A stretch of 35,330 nucleotides of DNA from Roseovarius sp. 217 (GTDB lineage Bacteria; Pseudomonadota; Alphaproteobacteria; Rhodobacterales; Rhodobacteraceae), in assembly GCF_000152845.1 (NCBI RefSeq), contig NZ_CH902586.1:190606-225935 (forward strand), given 5' to 3'. The notes under the pieces are model-generated. The model made no database searches. It was given only the letters and a program-made list of their open reading frames with translations, and was not told the origin of the DNA. How positions within the stretch are numbered: position 1 is the first letter of the stretch; every line of letters begins with the position of its first letter. Below are positions 7,576-15,100 of the stretch, one piece after another. Made by a program: the position numbers and the translations under genes.

Positions 7576-8460
7576 ATGCCCCTGATTGGTTATGCGCGCG
7601 TATCTACCGAGGATCAGACCCCCCTGCCCCAGTCGCAGGCCCTGAAATCCGATGGCTGCGCCGAAATCCATGAAGAACAGGCCTCGGGCGGTAACCGTGC
7701 GCGGCCGGTGCTTGCGCGGGTGTTGGAGCGCATCGGCAAGGGCGACACGCTGGTGGTCGTGCGGATTGACCGCCTCGCGCGATCCCTGTCGCATCTGCTG
7801 GAGGTGATCGAGCGGCTCGAGGCCAAGGGCGCGTTTTTTCGCTCGATCCAGGACCCGATCGACACTGGATCCCCGCAGGGCAAGTTCACGCTGCAGGTCT
7901 TGGGCGCTGCGGCCGAGTTCGAGCGCGCCTTAATTAGGGAACGCACCAAGGCCGGCCTTGCCAGCGCACGCACAAAGGGCCGCGTGGGCGGCAACCCTGG
8001 GCTGCGGGCCAAAGACCCTGCCGCTCTTCGCAAGGTGCGGCTGGCACGACAAGACGGCTACATGGAGCGTCTGAACGAAACGGCACAAGATTGGGTTCCT
8101 CATGTGCGCCGGTTGCGCCCCGACTTGGCCTGGGAAGACGTGTTACGCATCATCAACGGCCCCCTGCCCGAGGCGCGTCGCTGGACCCAAAGTCGTCTCT
8201 TGCGCGCCGTGAAGGCCTATGTCCGCGACGGCTTTCTGCCCGAGGCAGTTTTGGCCCGCGCCGGGCGCCGCGAAACCGACGACCGCCTGCCCGCCATCGT
8301 CGCCGCCATCAAGGGCGCGGACCCCGACATCACGCTTCAGGCGATCTGTGAACGCCTGGAATCAATGCGGGAACGCACACCACGTGGCCGAACAAGATGG
8401 CAGCCGTCTTCGGTGAAAATGCTGTTGGAGCGGGCCGAGAAGCTAGAGTTGCTCGACTGA
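7576..8460 (+). CDS. Serine resolvase/invertase with C-terminal extension
   Basis: This 294-aa protein has a resolvase catalytic domain: IGYARVSTEDQ with nucleophile Ser10, then VVVRIDRLARSLSHLLEVIERLEAKGAFFRSIQDPIDT and FTLQVLGAAAEFERALIRERTKAGLASARTKGRVGGNP. Tn3-type resolvases end near 185 residues with a short HTH. Here about 130 further residues follow (residues 165-294), arginine-rich with two repeat-like halves around PLPEARRWTQSRLLRAV and RTPRGRTRWQPSSVKMLLERAE. Both look like HTH units of the kind used for substrate recognition. ATG 7576 is preferred to the in-frame TTG just before it. Lying immediately upstream of repABC, it may resolve plasmid multimers, or be a transposon leftover. 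Confidence 0.85.
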   Translation: MPLIGYARVSTEDQTPLPQSQALKSDGCAEIHEEQASGGNRARPVLARVLERIGKGDTLVVVRIDRLARSLSHLLEVIERLEAKGAFFRSIQDPIDTGSPQGKFTLQVLGAAAEFERALIRERTKAGLASARTKGRVGGNPGLRAKDPAALRKVRLARQDGYMERLNETAQDWVPHVRRLRPDLAWEDVLRIINGPLPEARRWTQSRLLRAVKAYVRDGFLPEAVLARAGRRETDDRLPAIVAAIKGADPDITLQAICERLESMRERTPRGRTRWQPSSVKMLLERAEKLELLD

Positions 8461-8486
8461 ATTAAGCGACGCTTGCCCTTGTGCCT

Positions 8487-8503
8487 GTGTGGCTGAACCA
8501 CAC
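8487..8503 (+). terminator. Hairpin after resolvase gene
   Basis: GTGTGG (8487-8492) pairs with CCACAC (8498-8503) around a 5-base loop, 27 bases after the resolvase stop. The following bases CAAATCTAG make a poor U-tract, so termination is uncertain. It separates the resolvase from the repABC promoter region (8504-8603). That region also has a GCGCG / CGCGC inverted pair near 8562-8586 that could be a RepA operator. Confidence 0.35.
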
Positions 8504-8603
8504 CAAATCTAGAAAGAGCTTGCACGAATCTGATAGCTCGGGCAATAGTCTCGATAAATAACGCGCGATCACATAAAAAACGCGCCCACGAATCGAGGCA
8601 GAG

Positions 8604-9797
8604 ATGAGCGAAGCTGAGCAGGACCTGGACATTGCCATCGGGCACTACGCAGAGCTTCTTGCGTCCAATCTTCATGCGCAACGTGCTGCCCACTTCCCTC
8701 CCGACGCCAAAAAAGTCATGCGCAGCCTGACCAGCGGCGAGGCGGCCGAGTTGCTTGGCGTCGATCATACCTACCTTCGCAAGCTTCATCGAGAAGGAAA
8801 GATCGCTGACGTCGAAACCACTGCGGGCAGCCACCGGCGATATACCCTCGATGATATCTGGGAGATTCGCCATGCCCTTGAGGCAAACGCGAAGAAGCCT
8901 GGGACCTACGTTCCGGGGCGTCGTGCCGGTGACGAGCTTCAGATTGTTTCTGTTGTGAACTTCAAAGGCGGGTCCGGGAAAACGACAACATCCGCTCACC
9001 TTGCACAGCGCTTGGCTCTCAAGGGATATCGTGTCCTTGCGATCGATCTGGACCCCCAGGCATCCCTTTCCGCGCTGCATGGCATCCAGCCTGAGCTGGA
9101 CCTGATGGAGGGTGGCACGCTGTATGATGCGGTTCGCTACGATGAACCGGTCCCGATCTCAGACGTGATCCGCAAGACCTACATCCGTGGTCTTGACCTG
9201 ATTCCCGGGAACCTTGAGCTCATGGAATTCGAACATGAGACGCCGGCAGCCATCCAGCGTGGCGGCGCCCGCGCATTCTTTGCCCGTGTGCGTGACGCGC
9301 TCGACAGTGTCGAAGCGGACTATGACGTCGTCGTCATCGACTGTCCGCCGCAGCTTGGCTTCTTAACCATGTCCGCCCTTTCAGCATCTTCAGGGGTGCT
9401 TGTCACCGTTCACCCGCAAATGCTCGATCTGATGTCCATGTCGCAGTTTCTGCGAATGACCGCTGATCTGCTTGGCGTCATCCGGGATGCTGGCGCAAAC
9501 CTTCGCTTCGACTGGCTGCGCTTTCTGCCGACCCGCTACAAGGTGGGTGATGCCCCGCAGACCGAGGTCATTGCTTTCATCCGGGGTCTGTTCGGCAGGT
9601 CAGTCCTGACCAACCACATGGTTGAGTCGACAGCGATCTCTGATGCTGGGCTGACGAAGCAGACGCTCTATGAAGCCGACAAGAAGGACTTCACGCGTCA
9701 GACTTTTGATCGTGCAATCGAATCCATGAACGCCGTCAACGACGAGATCGCGGCGATCATCCAGAACACGTGGGGACGCAATGGCAAGAAAGCCTAA
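8604..9797 (+). CDS. repA: RepA, ParA-type partition ATPase of repABC
   Basis: The 397-aa product is the ParA-family Walker ATPase that with RepB segregates the plasmid and represses the operon. A MerR-like helix-turn-helix (residues 41-85, LTSGEAAELLGVDHTYLRKLHREGKI) is followed by a deviant Walker A, KGGSGKTT (121-128). Walker A' lies in LAIDLDPQAS (145-154) and Walker B in VVVIDCPP (242-249). Length is typical. GAGG lies 5 bases before ATG 8604. The gene overlaps repB by 17 bases, so the two are translationally coupled, and this order repA-repB-repC with the antisense RNA between repB and repC is diagnostic of the family. Confidence 0.95.
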   Translation: MSEAEQDLDIAIGHYAELLASNLHAQRAAHFPPDAKKVMRSLTSGEAAELLGVDHTYLRKLHREGKIADVETTAGSHRRYTLDDIWEIRHALEANAKKPGTYVPGRRAGDELQIVSVVNFKGGSGKTTTSAHLAQRLALKGYRVLAIDLDPQASLSALHGIQPELDLMEGGTLYDAVRYDEPVPISDVIRKTYIRGLDLIPGNLELMEFEHETPAAIQRGGARAFFARVRDALDSVEADYDVVVIDCPPQLGFLTMSALSASSGVLVTVHPQMLDLMSMSQFLRMTADLLGVIRDAGANLRFDWLRFLPTRYKVGDAPQTEVIAFIRGLFGRSVLTNHMVESTAISDAGLTKQTLYEADKKDFTRQTFDRAIESMNAVNDEIAAIIQNTWGRNGKKA

Positions 9798-10713
9798 ACT
9801 GGGACTGCCACTGCAGACCCTGCGCAACGCGCCTGACGCTCTCGAGGGGCGCAGGCTGCGCGGCGGCGTTTTCGAAATCGAGCCTGACCAAATCGAAACC
9901 ACAGGTCGGCTCGATGACCGGCTGCAGATCGAGACTGAGGGCCTCAAGGCATCAATTTCCAAGAACGGACAGCGAGTACCAATCCTCGTCCGGCCGCTTG
10001 AGGGTGATCGCTACAGCCTGATCTATGGCCGTCGTCGGCTGGAAGCTTGCAGAGAACTTGGGATCAAGGTCCGCGCCATTGTCACAGAGATGGAGGGAGA
10101 TCAGGCGCTTCGTGATCAGCTGTTGGAGAACCAGGAGCGGCGGGATCTAAGCTTCATCGAACGTGCGCTTGTTGCCGCCGCCTTGCTCGACGGTGACCAT
10201 TTGAGCGCATCCGAACGCACCAACAAGGGTGTCGCCGAGGTTCTCAATCTGACCGAGGCAGGAGTGTCGCAGCTGTTAAGCGTAGTCCGCACCGTTGGGG
10301 AGGACCTGGTCCTCGCCATCGGTGCCGCTCCGGGCATTGGTCGGCCCAGGTGGGAAGAGCTCAAGAAGTTGCTGGGGGCTACGGATGCCGATCGCGAACT
10401 GCTTGCAGCTTTGGCGGGTGAGTCCAAGACATCCTACCAAGGCGGTATTGACGAGAAATCCGATTATGCATTTTTGGCCGTCCTCTCTGCTGCAGGGAAG
10501 CCCGAACAGACCACATCCTCGTCTCGCCCTCGCGGGCGGCCCGGCACGGTGATTCCGGGGGTCGGTGCCGCCACTGTCACGACCGGACGTCGTGGAAAGC
10601 AACTCAAGCTCGAGTTGAAGGCCGAGGAGAGCGATTTTGTCAGCTGGCTTGAGGGCAACGCCCCGCAGCTGATCGCCGAGCTTCACGAGCGCTGGAAGCG
10701 TTCGGAAGACTGA
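9781..10713 (+). CDS. repB: RepB, ParB-type partition protein of repABC
   Basis: This 310-aa protein is the centromere-binding partner of RepA. Family marks are the GQRVPILVRP segment (63-72), YGRRRLEAC (82-90) and ENQERRDLSFIERA (116-129), which form the ParB/Srx CTP-binding fold. A helix-turn-helix follows at about 148-170 (GVAEVLNLTEAGVSQLLSVVR). The C-terminal RepB region (about 175-310) ends in an acidic, helical dimerisation part. RepB binds parS palindromes; two candidate sites lie at the end of repC. ATG 9781 sits within the repA tail, ATGGCAAGAAAGCC, and no other start makes a better fit. Confidence 0.94.
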   Translation: MARKPKLGLPLQTLRNAPDALEGRRLRGGVFEIEPDQIETTGRLDDRLQIETEGLKASISKNGQRVPILVRPLEGDRYSLIYGRRRLEACRELGIKVRAIVTEMEGDQALRDQLLENQERRDLSFIERALVAAALLDGDHLSASERTNKGVAEVLNLTEAGVSQLLSVVRTVGEDLVLAIGAAPGIGRPRWEELKKLLGATDADRELLAALAGESKTSYQGGIDEKSDYAFLAVLSAAGKPEQTTSSSRPRGRPGTVIPGVGAATVTTGRRGKQLKLELKAEESDFVSWLEGNAPQLIAELHERWKRSED

Positions 10714-10754
10714 GGAAGAGCAACAATCAAAAAGGAGGCACGAGACAGGCAGAA

Positions 10755-10841
10755 AAGAAAAAGGCCCCGAGAAGCAAGCTTCACGAGACCTTTCTTAGGT
10801 TTCGCACGGGACCAGCCCGCTACAAAACTTCAGTTTTCGCA
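10755..10841 (-). ncRNA. repABC counter-transcribed RNA (ctRNA, incompatibility factor)
   Basis: The repB-repC gap encodes, on the minus strand, a promoter with TTGCGG at 10876-10871, a 17-base spacer and TACATT at 10853-10848. Transcription would start near 10841. It would end at a strong intrinsic terminator: 15-base arms 10792-10778 and 10775-10761 (12 matches plus two G-U pairs, 2-base loop), followed by a TTTCTTTTCT tract at 10760-10751. A roughly 85-nt RNA in this position and orientation is the hallmark repABC antisense RNA that limits repC expression and sets copy number and incompatibility. The ends are estimates from the promoter and terminator. Confidence 0.72.
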
Positions 10842-10910
10842 CCTCTGAATGTAGCGATCTGGCCCCTTTCCCGCAAGCGCAAAGCGATTCGCGGGCCAGG
10901 GAAATTTTGC
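10818..10910 (+). promoter_or_regulatory. repC leader with mutually exclusive hairpins (attenuator)
   Basis: The plus-strand leader can form CGCTAC (10818-10823) with GTAGCG (10851-10856). Downstream, either CTGGCCC (10859-10865) pairs with GGGCCAG (10893-10899), or CCCGC (10870-10874) pairs with GCGGG (10891-10895). The last two share bases and cannot coexist. The distal stem is followed by GGAAATTTTG, a short U-rich tract ending just before repC. Such switching, set by ctRNA binding to the first hairpin, is how repC is attenuated in this plasmid family. Pairing is seen here; regulation is by analogy. Confidence 0.55.
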
Positions 10911-10914
10911 CTTC

Positions 10915-12138
10915 GTGAATGACGATATGGAGTACACACCGATTTCGCCGTTTATGCGGCCAATTTCGCACGCCCATCTGCGCGTGGTCGAGCGTCCTGA
11001 GGCGTCTGTTCCCGGCAAGCCCGTCAACAAGTGGGAGCTTCTCCGCGAGCTGTCCAAGGCACAGGCCGCCTTTGGGGTTTCCGAGCGCGATCTGACCGTT
11101 CTTCAGGGGCTTCTCAGCTTCTTTCCGGACGATGCGCTTGGCGGGAACACCGAAATGGTCGTCTTCCCATCCAACAAGGCGATCTGCGAGCGGCTGAACG
11201 GCATGCCTTGCTCGACGATGCGCCGTCACCTCGCACGGTTGGTAGAGGCAGGCTTGCTCATGCGGCGCGATAGCCCCAACGGGAAGCGCTATGTACGCAA
11301 GCGTGGCGAAGACCGAGTGGCCTTCGGCTTCGACCTCTCCCCGCTCTATTGCCGGGCAGAGGAGATTGCACGGGCCGCAGAGGCTGTGCGTGAGGCTGAG
11401 GACCGTGTGCGGCGACTGAGGGAGGTGGTGAGCCTCATGCGTCGCGACCTGGCCGCTCTGGCGGAGTTCGGCGAGGAGATCCAGCCCGGGCTTGGCCTAT
11501 GGGACCTGCTCAGCGATACGGCCGCCTTCATAGCCCGCGCTCTTCGCCGCAAGCTTTCGCTTGAGGATCTGTCGGCATTTCGGACTGAACTGGAGACCCT
11601 TCTTGACCAGGCGCGTAATGTTATTGACGGCCCTGAAACAGAAAAAATGAACACCAATGATGCCCATTTTGAGCGTCACCATCATAATTCAAATAAAGAA
11701 TCTATAGATCTTGAACCTGCCTTAGAAAAAGGCGGGGCGGCGGGCCGCGCGCCTGATGATGACACGGGTGAGCCTGTGGCTGACGTTGAAGAGCCTGACA
11801 CGAGGCGGGTGCCGAAAATCCCACTGCACCTGGTGATCGCCGGCTGTCCCTCGCTCAAGACTTTCTATCAGGGCGACGTTCGACACTGGCACCAGCTTTT
11901 CGACGCGGCTTGTCATGTACGGCCTGCCATGGGGATCAGTGTTTCCGCTTGGGAAGAAGCGCAACGCTGCATGGGACCAGAGCAAGCCTCGATCGTCGTC
12001 GTGGCCATGCTGGAACGTTTTTCCGACATCAGGTCACCGGGTGGATACTTGCGGGCGCTGACGTCCAAGGCCGCGGCGGGCGAATTCTCTTGCGGTCCGA
12101 TGGTCATGGCTTTGATCGGTCGGCGAAGTGCGGCTTAA
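10915..12138 (+). CDS. repC: RepC replication initiator of repABC
   Basis: The 407-aa frame is RepC, the initiator that acts in cis at an origin inside its own gene. Recognisable are NKWELLRELSKAQAAFGVSERDLTVLQGLLSFFPDD, then VVFPSNKAICERLNGMPCSTMRRHLARLVEAGLLMRRDSPNGKRYVRK, a winged-helix DNA-binding domain (about residues 75-130). A coiled region near 150-190 and a C-terminal domain ending SPGGYLRALTSKAAAGEFSCGPMVMALI follow. Start GTG 10915 is given; ATG 10927 (MEYTPISPF) is an alternative, and neither has a strong ribosome site, consistent with tight control. The stop codon lies inside the first parS-like palindrome. The stretch encoding the linker, residues about 240-272, is markedly AT-rich. 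Confidence 0.94.
   Translation: MNDDMEYTPISPFMRPISHAHLRVVERPEASVPGKPVNKWELLRELSKAQAAFGVSERDLTVLQGLLSFFPDDALGGNTEMVVFPSNKAICERLNGMPCSTMRRHLARLVEAGLLMRRDSPNGKRYVRKRGEDRVAFGFDLSPLYCRAEEIARAAEAVREAEDRVRRLREVVSLMRRDLAALAEFGEEIQPGLGLWDLLSDTAAFIARALRRKLSLEDLSAFRTELETLLDQARNVIDGPETEKMNTNDAHFERHHHNSNKESIDLEPALEKGGAAGRAPDDDTGEPVADVEEPDTRRVPKIPLHLVIAGCPSLKTFYQGDVRHWHQLFDAACHVRPAMGISVSAWEEAQRCMGPEQASIVVVAMLERFSDIRSPGGYLRALTSKAAAGEFSCGPMVMALIGRRSAA
11635..11735. other. AT-rich tract inside repC, probable oriV
   Basis: Within an otherwise GC-rich gene, roughly 100 bases from ACAGAAAAAATGAACACC to TTAGAAAAAG are strikingly AT-rich. They encode the low-complexity HHHNSNKESID linker. In repABC plasmids the origin maps to such an AT-rich segment in the middle of repC, so this is the best origin candidate. 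No iterons or a clean DnaA box were seen. Confidence 0.55.
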
Positions 12139-12149
12139 CAGCTGTTAAG
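12134..12149. promoter_or_regulatory. parS-like palindrome, copy 1
   Basis: CTTAACAGCTGTTAAG is a perfect 16-base palindrome overlapping the repC stop (TAA 12136-12138). It has the TTNNNNGCNNNNAA core of repABC parS sites (consensus GTTNNNNGCNNNNAAC) with the outer base pair swapped. It is a probable RepB-binding centromere. Copy 2 lies 47 bases downstream. Confidence 0.7.
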
Positions 12150-12178
12150 TTTCGACGTCTTCGTTGCTCGGTTGGCCT

Positions 12179-12198
12179 GACTTAACAGCTGTTAAGTC
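12179..12198. promoter_or_regulatory. parS-like palindrome, copy 2
   Basis: The same 16-base palindrome recurs at 12181-12196, here extended to a perfect 20-base palindrome by flanking GA and TC. The identical repeat start to start is 47 bases after copy 1, about four to five helical turns, which would favour RepB loading as a partition complex. Location after repC matches the known parS position in some Paracoccus repABC plasmids. Confidence 0.7.
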
Positions 12199-12233
12199 GC
12201 CTCTTGGCAACCATACGATCATCGAGAGGGAAA

Positions 12234-12300
12234 GGAGTGTTGGTTTGAGGGTGACGGGAAGTGAGATCGGGAGAGTGGCTTCCGACGCCCGTCGAGGAGA
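12234..12300 (+). ncRNA. radC-type leader RNA upstream of ParB-like gene
   Basis: The leader begins GGAGTGTTGGTTT and folds as an outer stem GACGGG (12253-12258) / CCCGTC (12288-12293). The inner stem is TCGGGAG (12267-12273) / CTTCCGA (12279-12285), closing a 5-base AGTGG loop. It ends at GAGGAG, the ribosome site of the next gene. The same architecture with compensatory changes occurs at 21388 and 23272. This matches my recollection of the computationally defined radC RNA motif found before DUF932, radC and other DNA-processing genes. Confidence 0.65.
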
Positions 12301-12307
12301 AGATCTG

Positions 12308-14485
12308 ATGACGAAAGCTGTCCAGAAAATCACTCTGTCCCCTTCGCGGGATATCCCTTTCGACAAGCTGGTGCTAAGTCAGTCCAACGTGCGGCGCATC
12401 AAGGCTGGCGTGTCCGTCGAGGAACTCGCCGAAGATATCGCTCGCCGCAGTCTGTTGCAGAGCCTGAGCGTGCGGCCCGTCTTGGCTGACGATGGCACCG
12501 AGACCGGCAAGTTCGAGATCCCGGCCGGTGGTCGCCGGTTCCAAGCGTTGTCCCTGCTGGTGAAGCAGAAGCGTTTGGCAAAGACCACGCCCATTCCCTG
12601 CATCGTGCGCGATGCAGCGTCCGACATCCTGGCCGAGGACGATTCCCTTGCGGAAAACATGCAGCGTGTCGCCCTGCACCCGCTCGACCAGTTCCGCGCG
12701 TTTGTGGCGCTGCGGGACAAGGGCCAGAGCGATGCAGAGATTGCTGCGGCCTTCTTCGTGACGCCGCAGGTCGTGAAGCAGCGCCTCAAACTCGCCGCCG
12801 TCGCCCCTGCCCTGCTTGAGGTCTACGCCGAGGATGGCATGACACTGGAGCAGCTCATGGCCTTCACCGTGAACCCCGATCACGAGCGTCAGGTTCAGGT
12901 CTGGGATGTGATCCATTCATCCTGGAACAAGGAGCCATTCCAGATCCGGCGCATGCTGACCGAGACCTCGGTCCGGGCGTCCGACCGGCGCGCGATCTTT
13001 GTGGGTGTTGAGGCCTACGAAGCGGCGGGCGGCACGATGCTGCATGACCTCTTTCAGGGCGATGACGGTGGCTGGCTCGAGAACCCTGCCCTGCTCGATC
13101 GGCTGGTGACGGAAAAACTCCAGGCCGAGGCTGAGACGGTTGCGGTTGAGGGCTGGAAGTGGATCGAGGTCGCGCTTGACCTGCCCTACGGCTACAGCCA
13201 CGGGCTGCGGTCTCTGTCTGGTGTTCCGGCACCGATGACGGATGACGAAGGTGCCGCTCATGCCAAGCTGCTCGCCGAGTACCGAGCGCTCGAGGAGGAA
13301 TACGCGGATCAGGATGACATCCCCGACGAGATCGACACGCGGCTTGGCGTATTGGAAACGGAGATGGAAAAGATCGAAACCCGGCCTCTGATCTTCGATC
13401 AAGCAGAGATCGGGCGGGCAGGGGCGTTCGTCACGCTCGACCGCTACGGCGCGCTGGCAGTCTATCGCGGGTATGTGCGTCCAGAGGATGAGCCCGTTGA
13501 GGAGACCGCGGTCCAGGATGGTGTTGATCCTGCGGTGGCGGGGCAGGGGGATTATCGTGATCTCACCGATGGCCATGGCAGTGCCGCTCATGGCGGAACC
13601 GTCATCATGTCGGGTGGCCAGCCGATCGGAGCTGACTTGCCGGAGGATGAGGATGACGGGGCGTTGAAGCCGCTGCCCGAGCGGTTGGTCATGGAGTTGA
13701 CGGCCCACCGGACGCTGGCGCTGCGTGAAGCGATCGGGCGCTCGCCGGATGTCGCGCTGACGCTGCTGCTTCTGAAGCTGGTGACAGACACCTTCCGCAC
13801 CTCCTCTGCTTCGGGCAGCTGTCTCGAGGCATCCGTGCGTCCGGTCTACATGTCGGCGCAGGCGCCCGATCTGAAGGACAGCGTGGTGGCCAAGCTGGTC
13901 GACGAGCGTCACGCGGAATGGGAAGCCGATCTGCCGCTTGGCGATGATGCAGCGCTCTGGGACTATCTGACGATCCTCGACCAGGGCAGTCGGCTGGCCT
14001 TGCTGGCGCATTGCCTCAGCTTCGGCGTCAACGCGCTGCATGAGAAGGTGAACCCTTACGGGGCAGGCATTTCTGCTGGGGGTCTGACCCGGCGGATGGC
14101 GCATGCCGATCTCGTGGCACGCGCGACAGGTCTCGATATGGTCGAGGCGGGATGGGAGCCGACGGTCGACACCTATCTCAACCGCGTGCCCAAGGCCCGG
14201 ATCCTCGAGGCCGTGCGCGAGGCGAAAGGGGAGGGGACTGCCCAACTCCTCGATCACCTGAAGAAAGGCGAGATGGCCAGTGAGGCCGAGCGCCTGCTGA
14301 AGGGCAGCGGCTGGTTGCCCGAAGTCCTGCGCCGGAACGATCTCGTGGCGCTGGACGGTGAGGACTGTGCCGAAGGGCAGGGGGCGGATGTCGAAGTGGC
14401 TGACAGCGTCAGTGAAGCTGACCTTCCTGCATTCCTGACGGATGACTTGCCTGCTGAAAGCGCGTCGATGCTGGCCGCGGAATAA
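12308..14485 (+). CDS. Large ParB/Spo0J-domain protein (725 aa)
   Basis: Residues 15-170 form a ParB N-terminal domain: LVLSQSNVRRIKAGVSVEELAEDIA, the phosphate-binding IPAGGRRFQAL (71-81), AENMQRVALHPLDQFRAF (115-132) and an HTH (141-165, SDAEIAAAFFVTPQVVKQRLKLAA). The remaining 550 residues are a long helical C-terminal region with acidic stretches, much larger than a partition ParB (about 300 aa). Such proteins are common on alphaproteobacterial plasmids and distinct from RepB. A role as a CTP-dependent DNA-binding regulator or segregation factor is inferred. ATG 12308 is chosen because GAGGAG precedes it and the radC-type leader ends there. A hairpin terminator follows the stop. Confidence 0.85.
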   Translation: MTKAVQKITLSPSRDIPFDKLVLSQSNVRRIKAGVSVEELAEDIARRSLLQSLSVRPVLADDGTETGKFEIPAGGRRFQALSLLVKQKRLAKTTPIPCIVRDAASDILAEDDSLAENMQRVALHPLDQFRAFVALRDKGQSDAEIAAAFFVTPQVVKQRLKLAAVAPALLEVYAEDGMTLEQLMAFTVNPDHERQVQVWDVIHSSWNKEPFQIRRMLTETSVRASDRRAIFVGVEAYEAAGGTMLHDLFQGDDGGWLENPALLDRLVTEKLQAEAETVAVEGWKWIEVALDLPYGYSHGLRSLSGVPAPMTDDEGAAHAKLLAEYRALEEEYADQDDIPDEIDTRLGVLETEMEKIETRPLIFDQAEIGRAGAFVTLDRYGALAVYRGYVRPEDEPVEETAVQDGVDPAVAGQGDYRDLTDGHGSAAHGGTVIMSGGQPIGADLPEDEDDGALKPLPERLVMELTAHRTLALREAIGRSPDVALTLLLLKLVTDTFRTSSASGSCLEASVRPVYMSAQAPDLKDSVVAKLVDERHAEWEADLPLGDDAALWDYLTILDQGSRLALLAHCLSFGVNALHEKVNPYGAGISAGGLTRRMAHADLVARATGLDMVEAGWEPTVDTYLNRVPKARILEAVREAKGEGTAQLLDHLKKGEMASEAERLLKGSGWLPEVLRRNDLVALDGEDCAEGQGADVEVADSVSEADLPAFLTDDLPAESASMLAAE

Positions 14486-14497
14486 CGTGTTCCAGCA

Positions 14498-14520
14498 GGG
14501 GGCGGGCATTCCGCCCCCAA
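14498..14520 (+). terminator. Intrinsic-type terminator after ParB-like gene
   Basis: GGGGGCGG (14498-14505) pairs perfectly with CCGCCCCC (14511-14518) around a 5-base loop, 12 bases after the stop codon. The U-tract is only AAUC, so efficiency may be modest. Confidence 0.65.
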
Positions 14521-14551
14521 TCACCCTATAACGTAACAATATCAATAGGAT

Positions 14552-14577
14552 GAATGCAATTACTCGCATTCAGAATG
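14552..14577. promoter_or_regulatory. Inverted GAATGC repeats before 14585 gene
   Basis: GAATGC (14552-14557) and GCATTC (14566-14571) are perfect inverted copies, and a third element AGAATG directly follows. Together with CCTAT / ATAGG flanking an AT-rich stretch (14524-14550), this looks like a promoter-operator region. The repeats end at the ribosome site, so they could equally act in the mRNA. Confidence 0.4.
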
Positions 14578-14584
14578 AGGAATC

Positions 14585-15058
14585 ATGTCTGCAACAACCA
14601 TCATCGACACAGCCCCCCTCGGGGCGCTCATTCGCTACACTGACGGCAGCCCCAAGCCACCGGCACGCTTCACGAAGAAGCTCGCAGCTTGGGAGCGCTC
14701 GAACGGTGTCGGCCGCCTTGTGAAAAAGGAACCACCCCGGCCTTACGCGACCTGGACGGCTCCCGCGTCGTTCACGCTGCATGAGGGCAACTTCTCCTCG
14801 GACGGAGTAATCCTCGTCACCATCATGCGCAGCCATTCCGCTGACAGCGCCCTCGTCTTCGAGGTGGCCGAAGAACCGAAGCCAGGGCAGGTGCGCGTGC
14901 TTCTCGACTTCGGCGGCAACACGGAGCTGCTGCATTTGGCGGAATCCATCACCGCGGCCGAGCTCTGGATCGCCAAGGAAGGATACCGCAATGCGCGGCT
15001 CGAAATCGTCGGCGATGAAGAGGGCGAAAGGGCAGGGGGAGCGGACCTGGCCGCCTGA
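14585..15058 (+). CDS. Conserved plasmid hypothetical protein (157 aa)
   Basis: I do not recognise a characterised family. The protein begins MSATTIIDTAPLGALIRYTDGSPKPPARFTKKLAAWERSNGVGRLVKKEPPRPYATWTAPASFTLHEGNF. It has beta-strand-like stretches VILVTIMRSHSADSALVFEVAEEPKPGQVRVLLDFGG and ends in an acidic, Gly-rich tail. There is no signal peptide or membrane segment. GAGG lies 5 bases before the ATG. It has its own promoter-like upstream region and a terminator-like hairpin downstream, so it is probably a single-gene unit. GC-rich codon use matches the replication genes, which suggests it belongs to the backbone and not to the mobile elements. Confidence 0.7.
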   Translation: MSATTIIDTAPLGALIRYTDGSPKPPARFTKKLAAWERSNGVGRLVKKEPPRPYATWTAPASFTLHEGNFSSDGVILVTIMRSHSADSALVFEVAEEPKPGQVRVLLDFGGNTELLHLAESITAAELWIAKEGYRNARLEIVGDEEGERAGGADLAA

Positions 15059-15072
15059 GCCCAACTGAAACC

Positions 15073-15100
15073 GAGGGGCCCGCCCAAGCGTGGGCCTCTC
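15073..15100 (+). terminator. Hairpin terminator candidate
   Basis: GAGGGGCCC (15073-15081) pairs with GGGCCTCTC (15092-15100), nine pairs including one G-U, 14 bases after the stop of the preceding gene. A U-tract is lacking. Confidence 0.55.

Noticed and set aside
12917..14569. Long open frame on the minus strand (550 codons)
   Set aside because: It is antisense to the ParB-like gene, has no recognisable motifs, and is a normal by-product of GC-rich codon use.
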